Source of the DNA: Dasypus novemcinctus
Lineage: Eukaryota > Chordata > Mammalia > Cingulata > Dasypodidae
DNA: 64,000 bases
Direction of reading: 5' to 3'
NCBI RefSeq assembly: GCF_030445035.2
Contig: NC_080675.1
Location: 69,890,544-69,954,543, forward strand
Positions within the stretch are counted from its first letter, which is position 1, and every line of letters starts with the position of its first letter. Positions 24,914 through 34,439 of the stretch are shown piece by piece. Position numbers and translations under genes: made by a program. A model generated the notes under the pieces. It ran no database searches and was not told the origin of the DNA. It saw only the letters and a program-made list of their open reading frames with translations.

Positions 24914-25265
24914 TGTTGGAGCGTGCCCGCCATTTAGCGGACTGCCCCACACCAGCAGAAAAAATGGCGGGTGGCATGATTCAGCCCTGTTTCCCCCTGC
25001 TTCCTGCCCTCTCCCTGCCCCTTTTTCCCCAAGAGCCCTTTCCAAGCCATATAAGGTCTTGTTCCAGCCCTGACCAATCCCCTTGCAACACGAATGCTTA
25101 AGACACTATATAAGCTTGCTCTGTACAAAAAGAATAAATGGAAGAAGACGACACACCATGGTGCGGCTCTGAGTGGTTCTTCCCTGCCATCTGCCCACTC
25201 CCTCTCTCGGGTACCCTGTTGTCCTCGTGGTCTCCATACACCCGCTGGTGGGGCAGGAGAGCACA
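24914..25265 (+). repeat. 5' LTR of the provirus, 352 bp
   Basis: TG..CA ends (tgttggagcg to gagagcaca). A CArG box CCATATAAGG is at 25047-25056, TATATAA at 25107-25113 and AATAAA at 25133-25138. It pairs with the 3' LTR, with most differences in the first 60 bases and around the TATA box. The proviral orientation is plus. Confidence 0.95.
25047..25138 (+). promoter_or_regulatory. LTR promoter: CArG box, TATA box, poly-A signal
   Basis: CCATATAAGG fits the SRF consensus CC(A/T)6GG exactly and is kept unchanged in the 3' LTR (31763-31772). TATATAA follows about 50 bases later, then AATAAA 20 bases after it. Transcription start would fall near or just after the poly-A signal. SRF control is an inference from the motif, although an alternative role as a second TATA-like element is possible. 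Confidence 0.65.
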
Positions 25266-25267
25266 GG

Positions 25268-25285
25268 TGGTGCCCAGCGTGGGGC
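25268..25285 (+). other. Primer binding site, tRNA-Lys1,2-like
   Basis: tggtgcccagcgtggggc starts two bases after the 5' LTR. It differs at two of 18 positions from the primer site used by type D and mouse mammary tumour retroviruses. Reverse transcription is primed here. Confidence 0.88.
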
Positions 25286-25370
25286 CCAAGCATGGGGGGT
25301 TCAGTGAGGCAGCCCTCAAAAGCTGAGAGTTGCGGAGCAGCAGCCGAGGTAACGCCATCAGCGGTGCCGG

Positions 25371-25376
25371 GTAAGT
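25371..25376 (+). promoter_or_regulatory. Leader 5' splice site
   Basis: gg|gtaagt, 40 bases before the gag start, matches the U1 consensus closely. With the acceptor at 30679 it would make the spliced env mRNA. A weaker site (gag|gtaacg) lies about 22 bases upstream. Confidence 0.65.
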
Positions 25377-25410
25377 AGAGTTGCAGAGCAGCGAGAGTAC
25401 AGGCAGCAAT

Positions 25411-27303
25411 ATGGGGCAGGTGCTAAGCGAGCATGACCTTTTTATCCAAGGGTTGAAAGATGATGCCTTGGTGGCAAGGGGGGTGAAAGTCAAAGATCGG
25501 GAGTTGCGATCGTTCTTCACGTTTCTGAAAGAGGTCTGTCCCTGGTTCCCTAATGAGGGTACCATAGATGAATGAGTGTGGCGTAGGGTCGGGGATGCCC
25601 TACAGGATTTTTACAAGACCCTTGGTCCTGGTCGAGTCCTGGTCAGTGCCTTTTTTCACTGGAATGCCATCCAAGACCTCCTGGCAGTCCATCACTGTAG
25701 CAAGGCCGCTGCCCGCGTTATTGCGCGGGGAGAAGAGGCCCTTTGGGCTGGCTCTCGCCTGCCCTCGGCGGCCTTGGCTCCCCCCATGGAGGGCGAGCCC
25801 ATGTCCCCCACCACAGACAGTGAACCTGAGAAGGCAAAGACTAAAACAAAGAGGTTGGAAGTTTTTGACCGCTCCTCAGAGTGTAGCAAAAGAGGAGGGT
25901 CTACTTCGGAGTCTAACTCCGGGGAGTCCGATTCTGAGGGCATATCCGCCCCTCTGCCAACCAACCATTTGTTTTCCACCCCCCATGCACCCTCCGCACC
26001 CCCAGAGGATCCCAATTAGGACCTCAGGCTCCGGCTCGCCCAGCCACGCGACTGTGTGGCTCTGCATTCTCAGTGCCGCCATCTTTCTTTGACTAAGTGG
26101 CTCTCCTCTAAACCTGCCCCCGCTTCCGCCTTCCCGGTAATAGAGGTCACCTCTTTAGAGGACGAGTGCAGCCAGGCTTCAGAGGGCGGCGGCGCCTCCC
26201 GTAAATGGGGGCCATTTCATTCCTACCACCATCTTGCCTTTAAACTAAAAGATCTGAAGGAGCTGAAAACTGCAGCGAGCACCTACGGTCCCACTGCCCC
26301 CTATACTCTCTCGGTCTTAGATAGTCTCACCAACAATTGGCTTACTCCCAATGACTGGACTATGCTCACTCGTGCGGCCCTGTCGCCCGGTGACGCCCTC
26401 TTGTGGAGGGCGGAGTACGAGGTTTTTTGCAAAGACGCGGCCGCTTGTAACCGAGAAACAGGCCAGAATGACACCCGTGATATGCTCTTGGGGACAGGCG
26501 ACTATGAGTCTACGTTGGAACAGGCGGAGTATCCGGCCTCCCTATATGACTAAATCTGCATGGCCGCTCTTAAAGCCTGGCGCAGGCTGCCTACCAAAGG
26601 CCAGCCCCTCACTTCCATCACTTCGGTGTGCCAAAACCCCGAGGAGCCCTTTTCAGACTATGTCGGTCGCCTGAGAGTAGCGGCCGAGCGCCTGTTTGGC
26701 GAGGCCACAGATTCTGATTTTCTCAAGCAGCTGGCCTTTGAAAATGCTATCCCGGCCTGTCAAGACGCCTTGCGCAAAACTTCCGAGTCTCTCTCAGGAT
26801 ATATCCGGCTGTGCGCAGACGTCACGCCCGCAAAGCAGCAGGCGCAGGTTTTTGCCGCTGCTCTACAAAACCAGGGGGAGGTGCTTGCGGCTGCTCTTCA
26901 CTCCGTCTTCGCCGCCAACTTACCCGCTCAAAACCGCCCCCCGCGGAGCTGTTTTGGTTGCGGAGCACCTGATCACTTGGTGTGTAGTTGCCCGCGTCGC
27001 CCCTCTGCCCCCTCCATTGGTGCCCCTACCCCTGTGGCAAGAGGGTCCCTCCCTACCGGCCCGCCTAATAATTGCCCTAGATGTGGCAGGGGTAGGCACT
27101 GGGCCATCAAGTGCCGGTCAAAAACGGATGTTGATGGTCACCCACTCCCTCCCCTACAGGGAAACAGGAGGAGGGGCCAGCCCCAGGACCCACAAACAAC
27201 CGGGGCAATCCAGGCCTCAAACCTCCATCCTGCCTCCACCTCCAGTGGGCTACCCCTGGGAGCGCAGGATTGGACCTCTGTACCACCTCCCACACGGTAC
27301 TAA
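25411..27303 (+). pseudogene. gag: Proviral gag, full length with three in-frame stops
   Basis: Gag forms the virus core. The ATG at 25411 opens with MGQ, a myristoylation context. The frame runs 630 codons with no frame change, but with stops at 25573 (TGA), 26017 (TAG) and 26551 (TAA). Matrix-like sequence is at codons 1-110, a Ser/Glu/Pro-rich linker follows, then PSAP late-domain motifs (first at 25990-26001, again after the first zinc knuckle), and capsid. The major homology region, QNPEEPFSDYVGRL, begins at about codon 408, with two CCHC knuckles at codons 514-527 (CFGCGAPDHLVCSC) and 555-568 (CPRCGRGRHWAIKC). All conserved cysteines and histidines of the knuckles are present. The stops prevent a full polyprotein. 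Confidence 0.93.
27159..27165 (+). promoter_or_regulatory. Gag-pro -1 frameshift slippery site GGGAAAC
   Basis: G_GGA_AAC is phased exactly to the gag frame (GGA 27160-27162, AAC 27163-27165). A -1 slip enters the frame that encodes dUTPase and is open to 27585. Downstream, GGGGCC at 27173-27178, GCCCC at 27180-27184 and GGGGC at 27202-27206 could form a stimulatory stem or pseudoknot after a 7-base spacer (inference). The site remains intact despite coding damage. Confidence 0.85.
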
Positions 27304-28066
27304 TGCCCCCTATGGGAGTTCAGCCTCTAGCTACGGGTATCTTTGGTCCTCTGCAGTCCGGCTGTGTTGGCCTTATCCTCGGTCGAGGATCCTCTGCCCT
27401 CTCAGGCCTCCACATTACACCCGGGGTTGTGGACGCTGATTTTACTGGTGAGATCAAGATTCTGGCCTCTGCTCTGAAGAGTGTCCTTTCCTTCCCCGCC
27501 AGCGCGCGCATAGCTCAACTTCTTCTGCTCCCCCAGTGCCTTCTCCCAACTCCTCTGCTGGTTCACATAGAGGCGATCAGGCTTTAGGCGCCTCTGACAT
27601 TTTTTGGGCTCAGACAATCACCCGTTCTAAGCCCATGCTAACCATGCGCCTTAATGGCCGTGCATTCGAGGGCCTTATTGAAATGGGGGCGGATGTTACC
27701 ATTCTTCAAAAGGCGCAATGGCCCCCTGCATGGCCACTCACCCCCTCAGCCACTCACTTACAAGGCATTGGACAGTCCTCACCCCCGGAACAGAGTTCCC
27801 AACTCGTTTCCTGGGAAGACGGCGAGGGACACCGAGGACACATAAAACCTTACGTCCTCCCTCACATCCCCTTCAACCTTTGGGGCAGAGACCTCCTCAC
27901 TCAGCTGGGAACTGTGATCGGGAGCCCTAGTCCGATAGTCACCGCTCAGATGCTAAACCAGGGCTTCAAGCCCGGGAAGGGCCTCGGAAGAACCGAATCG
28001 GGTGCCCTTGAACCCATCTCTGCTACCCCACGCTCTAATCACGCAGGTTTGGGGTATTTTTCCTAG
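27165..28066 (+). pseudogene. pro: Proviral pro: dUTPase, then aspartic protease with G-patch; frame broken
   Basis: dUTPase in the -1 frame relative to gag (27165-27587) keeps the AGLDL motif (27264), GRGSSALSG (substrate loop) and GVVDADFTGEI (nucleotide-binding/catalytic motif). Near 27510-27536 the coding potential passes to another frame, which indicates a small indel. The protease then reads 27536-28066: its active-site triplet region is LIEMGADVTIL, in which the catalytic Asp position is Glu and the next Thr is Met, so proteolysis is not expected. Downstream, GRDLL precedes a C-terminal G-patch (GFKPGKGLGRTESGAL, about 27965-28010), typical of betaretrovirus proteases. It ends with TAG at 28064-28066, overlapping the pol frame from 28039. 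Confidence 0.9.
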
Positions 28067-30654
28067 GGGCTGCCGGTCCTCCTGTGCGCCACGCGGATAG
28101 GATTTCCTGGATTTCCTCAAACCCTGTGTGGGTCAGCCAGTGGCCCCTATCTACTGACAAATTGGCCGCTGCCCAACTGTTAGTACAGGAACAGCTGGCG
28201 GCTGGACACCTTGTGGAGAGTAGCTCCCCCTGGAACACCCCTATATTCATTATCAAAAAGAAATCAGGAAAATGGCACCTTTTACAAGATTTCAGAGCAG
28301 TTAATAAGACCATGGTCCCTATGAGTGCCCTGCAGCCAGGCCTCCCTAGCCCTGTAGCTATTCCTCTTGGTTTCTACAAAATCATTATGGATCTAAAGGA
28401 CTGCTTTTTCACAATCCCCTTGCACCCCGATGGCCAGGTGTGTTTTGCATTTAGTGTCCCCTCTACCAATTTCAAGGAACCCAATAGGCGATACCAATGG
28501 ACTGTTCTGCCCCAGGGAAAGGCAAACAGTCCTACCCTGTGCCAAAAATTTGTGGCCTCTGCTACCGCAGAGACTAGAGACTGCTGGCAGGCCCTTTATA
28601 TCCTCCATTACATGGACGATATCTTAATTGCAGGCGCTGATCACAAGGCTGTCCTTGACTGCTATGGGGACCTGCAGCAAGCCTTGCACAATCACAGCCT
28701 TCAAATCACCCCTGACAAAATACAGCTGCAGGACCCCTATACCTATCTTGGCTTCCACATCACGGGCGATAGAATCACCGCGTGACAGGCCTGCATTAGG
28801 CTAGATTCCCTAAAAACTCTTAACGATTTTCAGAAACTTTTGGGTGACATAAACTGGCTCCAACCCTATCTTAAGTTAACCACTGGACAATTAAAGCCCC
28901 TATTCAACATTCTGCAGGGCGACCCGGACCCAAATTCTGCCAGAACCCTTACTCCGGAGGGCTGTCAGACACTTTGCATGGCAGAGGAAGCCATCCACTC
29001 CCATTTTGTCATGAGCTATAGCAAGCCCTTACTGCTTGTCATCTGTAAAACCGCACCTACGCCCACAGCGGTCTTCTGGCAAACAGCGCCCATCATGTGG
29101 ATCCATCTGCCTGCTTCACCCACCAGAGTGATTTATCCATATCACCAGGCCACCGCTGACCTCATACAGTTAGGTCGAGAGTACAGCAGATGCTATTTCG
29201 GAAAGGATCCCAATACCATCTTCCAACCCTACGCTAGAGAGCAAGTTGACTGGCTGCTCCAAACAACCTTGTGCTGGCCCGTCGCCTGTGCAGCCTATGC
29301 TGGCCAAATAGATAATCATTATCCTAATAACAAGCTCTTACAATCTGTCAACTTGCACAGCTTTGTTTTCCCCACCATCACCTCTCACCAGCCCCTTTCT
29401 GGGGCCCCATCTGTCTTTACTGATGGGTCATCCACGGGTACTGCGACATATACTTGCAACGGCCAAACTGTCCAACTTCTGATGCATTCTAAGTCTGCGC
29501 AAATTGCTGAGCTCTGTGCCGTGTTGGCTGTATTTGCTGCCTTCCATGACACCTCCTTCAATCTTTTTACGGACAGCTCATATATAGCCCAGTCTGTTCC
29601 TTTGCTTGAGACAGCCGTGCACATAAAACCAGTCTCTGAGGCAGCTAAGCTGTTCACCCAGCTACAATCTGCCATTCGCGTTAGGTCTCTCCCCTTCTTC
29701 ATTGGACATCTCAGGGCGCATACCAATCTTCCGGGCCCTCTTGTCCATGGGAACCACGTGGCCGATCAGGCCACAAGGATCCTATGCCCCACTGTACAAG
29801 CCCCACACGACGCGCCGCACACTCTTGACCGGGCTATGCAGGCTCACCAGCTGCATCATGTCAATGCCCACACCTTGCGCCTCATGTTCCATATCACTCG
29901 CGAGCAAGCACGCCAAATTGTTAGGGACTGCCCCTCCTGTGTCACGCTCTTACCCACCCCACACTATGGGGTCAATCCCCGCGGGCTTCTCCCCAACGCT
30001 CTTTGGCAAATGGATGTAACCCACATCCAAGACTTCAGGAATCTTAAGTACGTACATGTCACCATTGATACGTTCAGTGGTTTCCTTTTCGCGACTCTCC
30101 AGATGGGTGAGACTGGTAAGCATGTAGTCGTGCATGTACTAGCTACCATGTCCCTCCTGGGCTCCCCGCGCCAGGTTAAGACAGATAATGGCCCCGGTTA
30201 CACCGGTTGTGTCTTTACTACCTTCTGCCAATGTCTTAACATTACCCACATCACTGGCATCCCGTACAACCCCCAGGGCCAAGGCATTGTTGAAAGAGCA
30301 CACTTATCTCTAAAGCACACTATTCATAAAGTAAAGAATGGGGAGTGGTACCCCGTCAGGGGATCCCCTCGGAACTTACTAAACCACACTCTCTTTATTC
30401 TAAATTTTCTAACCTTAGACCAGAGTGGCCACTCAGCTGCTGACCGCTTCTGGCATTCTGGTACCATGACACAACATGCCACAGTCCAGTGGAGGGACCC
30501 TCTAGATAATTCCTGGCACGGTTCTGACCCTGTCCTTATCTGGGGCAGAGGATCAGTGTGCGTCTACTCCCAAGAACTAGAAGCCGCGCGGTGGCTACCC
30601 GAGAGACTGGTCAAACAAGTTAACCAACCCAGGGAATGGAGTCACCCGCCCTGA
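28039..30654 (+). pseudogene. pol: Proviral pol: reverse transcriptase, RNase H, integrase; one in-frame stop
   Basis: Pol opens at 28039 in the -1 frame relative to protease and runs to 30654 with one stop, TGA at 28783-28785, in the RT connection. RT: the PWNTPIF and [10 protein letters not shown] blocks, LPQG followed by Lys where Met is usual, and YMDD at 28609-28620. RNase H (about 29410-29780): Asp in FTDGSS, Glu in AELCAVL, Asp in FTDSSY, plus GHLRAH and GNHVADQA. Integrase (about 29830-30640): the HHCC finger (HVNAH, CPSC) and D,D(35)E with Asp at 30013, Asp at 30184 and Glu at 30292. At the pro-pol overlap (28039-28063) I see no perfect slippery heptamer; TTTTTCC at 28057-28063 is the nearest. 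The 604-codon segment after the stop is open. Confidence 0.93.
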
Positions 30655-30664
30655 GGTCTCCCCT

Positions 30665-30680
30665 TCTGCTTTCTTGCAGG
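30665..30680 (+). promoter_or_regulatory. env 3' splice site
   Basis: The pyrimidine-rich tctgctttcttgcag|g has its AG at 30678-30679, 13 bases before the env ATG. It is the expected acceptor for the subgenomic mRNA from the donor at 25371. Confidence 0.6.
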
Positions 30681-30692
30681 GAAAGGAAGATT

Positions 30693-31085
30693 ATGTTTAT
30701 GGTGGCCACCCACGTCCTGGGGGTCCTGCTCATGCAGGCCATCTTCTCCTTAGCAAAGCGACCGGTAACTCAAGATTTCTATACCACCACCTTCACCGTT
30801 CATGCCTCTGCCACCAATCCTGCAGCGCACGATGGGAAGATTATTGCCACTCATCATTGTGGAAAGAATGCAGCAGATCTCTGCTCAAGTCATTTTCCTC
30901 ACCACTGCCCAACAATATCAGCGCATTTCCTCCCCTGGGTCCGACTACCAAGACGTCACCGCCCCCGTCGCAGAATCAGCTGTCTAGCGGACCGCTCTCT
31001 CCCTTCCCTTTGCCCCTACTCCCCCAACCTTAGTAAAAGCAGTGCCTATAGTGTAAGGAAAGCCGCCAGCCCGATGTCTCCTTAG
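30693..31085 (+). pseudogene. env: Proviral env remnant, 5' end only
   Basis: The first ATG after the splice acceptor opens a 130-codon frame beginning MFMVATHVLGVLLMQAIF, a hydrophobic stretch like a signal peptide. Beyond about 50 codons the composition becomes Pro/Arg/His-rich and looks frame-shifted. Betaretroviral Env is normally over 500 residues; only about 950 bases separate pol from the 3' LTR, and half of that is non-coding. Surface and transmembrane domains, including any fusion or transmembrane segment, are not recognisable. The element cannot make an envelope, so any spread after this loss would have been by retrotransposition or complementation. Confidence 0.7.
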
Positions 31086-31159
31086 CAATATGGCCCCCTC
31101 CCAGGCTCGTGGACACCAGAATTGTCCTCGGGGTCACTGGGCAAAATGCATCTCCAGCT

Positions 31160-31575
31160 GGCAGCCAGAGACGGGTAAGATCTCCTGGGAGACAACCTAA
31201 GACAGGTGCAGCTGTACGGCCTAGGTAAAGGTCAGTTAGCAGCCAAAAACAGGTGATAAGGCCCAGAAGGCTGCCAAAAAGGAGAGGTGTAATCCATACA
31301 GCTCTCAGGGTGCCTAGGGCAGCCTAGATCAGGTGCTACTGTAAGGCCACAGAGAATTCTGCATTTGTCCATGCACACCCCCCACGGTCGTGGTCATTGA
31401 GGTGCTAGGCCAGCTAGCCAACGATGGGCAATTGGGCTGACCCATCATTCAACCTAAGACAGGGACATGGGCTTTTGCTGCCATGGGTTCCCGATGACGG
31501 GTAAGACTGATTGCATACCGGGTAAGGCAAATCCCTTACTGGGTGCAGCCTCAACCTAAGACAGGCACAGTCTCC
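31160..31575 (+). promoter_or_regulatory. CTE-like RNA export element, repeated motifs
   Basis: Between env and the 3' LTR, CCTAAGACAGG occurs three times (31196-31206, 31453-31463, 31555-31565) and GACGGGTAAG twice (31170-31179, 31496-31505). These are the paired internal-loop motifs of the constitutive transport element of type D retroviruses, which binds the export receptor NXF1. Short stems sit between them: TCTC/GAGA (31181-31184, 31089+100 region at 31189-31192), CATGG/CCATG (31466-31470, 31481-31485), GTAAGG/CCTTAC (31522-31527, 31534-31539) and AGACTG/CAGTCT (31504-31509, 31568-31573). Position and motif content fit; folding and function are inferred. Confidence 0.75.
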
Positions 31576-31615
31576 CTCCTTTCTGTTATCACACAAGCCT
31601 GTTTCTAATAAAACT

Positions 31616-31628
31616 AAAAAGGGGGACC
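31616..31628 (+). other. Polypurine tract
   Basis: aaaaagggggacc lies directly before the 3' LTR and would prime plus-strand DNA synthesis. Confidence 0.8.
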
Positions 31629-31982
31629 TGTTGGGGGCACGCCCGCCATTTTGTGGACCGCCCCACACCAGCAGAAAAAATGGCGGGTGGCATGATTCAG
31701 CACTGTTTCCCCCTGCCTCCTGCCCTCTCCCCACCCCTTTTTCCCCTGGAGCCCTTTCCAAGCCATATAAGGTCTTGTTCCAGCCCTGACCAATCCCCTT
31801 GCAACACGAATGCTTAAGACGCTATATAAAGCTTGCTCTGTACAAAAAGAATAAACGGAAGAAGACGACACACCATGGTGCGGCTCTGAGTGGTTCTTCC
31901 CTGCCATCTGCCCACTCCCTCTCTCGGGTACCCTGTTGTCCTCGTGGTCTCCGTACACCTGCTGGTGGGGCAGGAGAGCACA
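31629..31982 (+). repeat. 3' LTR of the provirus, 354 bp
   Basis: tgttgggggc to gagagcaca. CArG box at 31763-31772, TATATAAA at 31823-31830, AATAAA at 31850-31855. It differs from the 5' LTR by roughly 16 substitutions and two single-base indels. Followed by the duplication cagtag (31983-31988). Confidence 0.95.
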
Positions 31983-31988
31983 CAGTAG

Positions 31989-32510
31989 TACTACTCCAAG
32001 TAGTGTATCCAAGTGAACTGAAAACCATTTCAAACAAAAACTTTATGGGAATGTTCACCACAACATTATTCATGATAGAATAACCTGGAAACAACCCAAA
32101 GTCCAATGAGTAAATAGGTAAACAAAATATGATACATCCATTTAGTAGAATCCTATTCATCATTAAAAAGTCACAAAGTACTAATACATGCTACAACCTG
32201 GATAAGTCTCAAAAACATTTAATTGAAAGAAACCTGATGAAACTGATTACATATTTTATTATTTCATTTAGGTAAAAAGTCCAAAAAAGTCAAGGGCAAA
32301 TCACTGATTACTTGGTGCTAAGGAATCAACATGGGATTGGAGATGACTTCAAATGAAATTCATGGAAATTTTAGGAGTAGTGAAAATTTCTAAACCTAAA
32401 CTCTGGTACTGATTGCATAGCTATAAATTTACCCAAAATTATTGAATTGTAAACTTACAATTTATGAATTTTATGGTATGTGAATTATATTTCAATAAAT
32501 ATGTAAGAAA
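31989..32510 (+). mobile_element. Old L1 3' end, continuation after the provirus
   Basis: Degenerate L1 3' sequence in sense: caccacaacattattcatga, tggaaacaacccaaagtcc, then ttcaataaatatgtaagaaa. It joins the fragment ending at 24913. Confidence 0.75.
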
Positions 32511-34439
32511 AAGACAAATTTTCACCCTCATTGAGGAGAATAAATCTTCTAATATACAGACTTCTACATATCTATTGATTATCTCCATAAAATTATCTGC
32601 TCATTGACAGTTTGGTCACAATAAATTCTATCATTTTAATTTTAAATTTTCTTTTAGAATAAGCTTTTTTTAAATTAAGAAAATTAGTTCAATATTTTAG
32701 AGAAGGATTGCTTGAATATCTCTATAATTTGTAGCCACTTTAAGAGAACAACTGTATAGAAAAGGCCAAATAAATTTTCTATGTGCAGGATTTTACACTG
32801 CAAAATATATCTTTCATATAAAAGATTAACACTATGATTTTAGCAATGCTCTTTATACTTCAATAAATTTACTAAAAAATCAGTGGAATAAACATTTTGT
32901 ATTAATTGAGTAAAATATTTATAAATACCTTTCACTATTGAAATATCTATAGTTCTCCCTCTTATGTTGCTATGCATAAATGAAGTTAGTTGCACTAAGA
33001 TAAAGTTTAGTTAAAATGCATTACATGCTAATAAAATAATTGGAAAGGATATAATTTTGGATATCCTAAATTAACTCTATGATTGAATATTAATAAAATT
33101 ATATAACATTAATAAATCTTTTATTTTAGCCAGATCTTTCAATAGCATGATTTAGATATGGTAGATAAATAGTAATTTGAACAGTTGATTACATTTTCTA
33201 TCTGCATTTTTGTTCAATAAAAGATTATTAAATGACCAATCATTAGAATATGAAGTAAAAAGAAGCAGTAGCTTAAGTGTATATACTTGGTTTTGAATTT
33301 ATAAAGAGGAAAATGAAATTTGCGTGCGCTAATGTACCAAATACATACAATTCAAATTATTATGTGAAAATTGCTATCTGCATGTGCAGATAAGTGTGAT
33401 TGAAAACTTGTCAAGATTGAAAGTTGCCTTAAGTTTGGGGAAGAATATTCCAGGAGGGAAAAAATGGTGTTTTACTTGTGCCTTATAGGATATATATTCA
33501 CATTGAAAGGGAAAAGTTAGAGGCATTTAAGATGGTGAGCATTTTGTCAAAATGGTAGCTTTTATAATATAACTGATATGGGAAATTTAAAGATTTGACT
33601 TTATCATTCATTGAGCATATTTTAGGTGTGAGTCACTCTACGAAGCACTTTTCAAGTCTATGGTATTTAATTACCACAACAATCAAAAGTTGTGTTATTG
33701 TAATTTCAAATTTTTTTAATAGAACAATTAACTCCAGGACACTCAGCTAGTAAGTGAAGGATCTGGTATGCAATTCCATTTCTGTCTGACTTTATACCAT
33801 GTATCAGCAAATAATTTTCATATACAGATATAATAAAATGACATGTGAGAATATAGGAAATACAATTTCTATAAAATCTAGTTAGAAAATTCATAAATTA
33901 TATTTAAAGTCTGTAGCCTATAGCTGCACAATTATATAACACTTTTCAATTCATTGAAAAATACTCAGGCAATCTAGTGCTGTTATGTTAGTGTCATCAT
34001 GCTGACAGAATATTTAATATCTCTTCTCTCTTTCTCTTTGTTTCTCTCATCTTTTCTCTGTTCTCACACCTACTCTCACTGTCCTAAATACGCACACATT
34101 CAGAAATTAGTTCTTCCATAAAATATATTAGCATACTATATTAAGCTTCTAACTTGGTGATTGCCTATTTTAGGAAACTTATTTCAATTAGGCAAACTCA
34201 ATTTAAACTTGTTTCAAATGATCCCTTATTTTCCAAAAGGAGTCCGAGATGTGGGTTCCTGAAACAACATAGAGAAACTGCTGGACACTCTCTTGGGTCA
34301 CTAAACATGGTATGAATAGGTAGGATGCTTATTAGAGCCTCCAGCTTGTGTCCAAGAGCCTATTTATTTTACAAAAGCGTTTGCGTCTGAAAGACTCATC
34401 ACTCTCAATGTTATTCTAGCAGAAGCAACACTTTTTAAA
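32511..34439. other. AT-rich intergenic sequence with a pyrimidine tract
   Basis: No gene or named repeat. 34020-34082 is a CT-rich tract (tctcttctctctttctcttt and onward). Confidence 0.5.

Larger units (their letters stand above)
24914..31982 (+). mobile_element. Betaretrovirus-like (type D) endogenous provirus, 7.07 kb
   Basis: A structurally complete provirus: 5' LTR, tRNA-Lys1,2-like primer site, leader with splice donor, gag, dUTPase and protease, pol, env remnant, CTE-like element, polypurine tract and 3' LTR. It is bounded by the 6-bp duplication cagtag (24908-24913 and 31983-31988). Betaretrovirus affinity rests on Lys1,2 primer use, a 6-bp duplication, two -1 frame changes (gag to pro to pol), dUTPase before protease, a G-patch after protease, and the CTE-like element. 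The LTRs differ by roughly 16 substitutions and two 1-base indels (counted by eye), about 4-5 percent, so the insertion is old but not ancient. Coding breaks: three stops in gag, a frame break and altered active site in pro, one stop in pol, most of env absent. Confidence 0.95.

Noticed and set aside
24836..25565. Minus-strand frames of 119-155 codons over the 5' LTR and leader
   Set aside because: The same frames recur over the 3' LTR (31414-32163). They are antisense readings of LTR sequence without protein features.
25573..26553. Stop codons in gag read as translational readthrough sites
   Set aside because: Three different stops at positions not used for readthrough in retroviruses; the element uses -1 frameshifting, and the stops fit random decay.
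26696..27439. 247-codon plus-strand frame overlapping gag
   Set aside because: It is the shifted frame of gag/pro. The gag frame carries the homology region and zinc knuckles; this one carries no motif.
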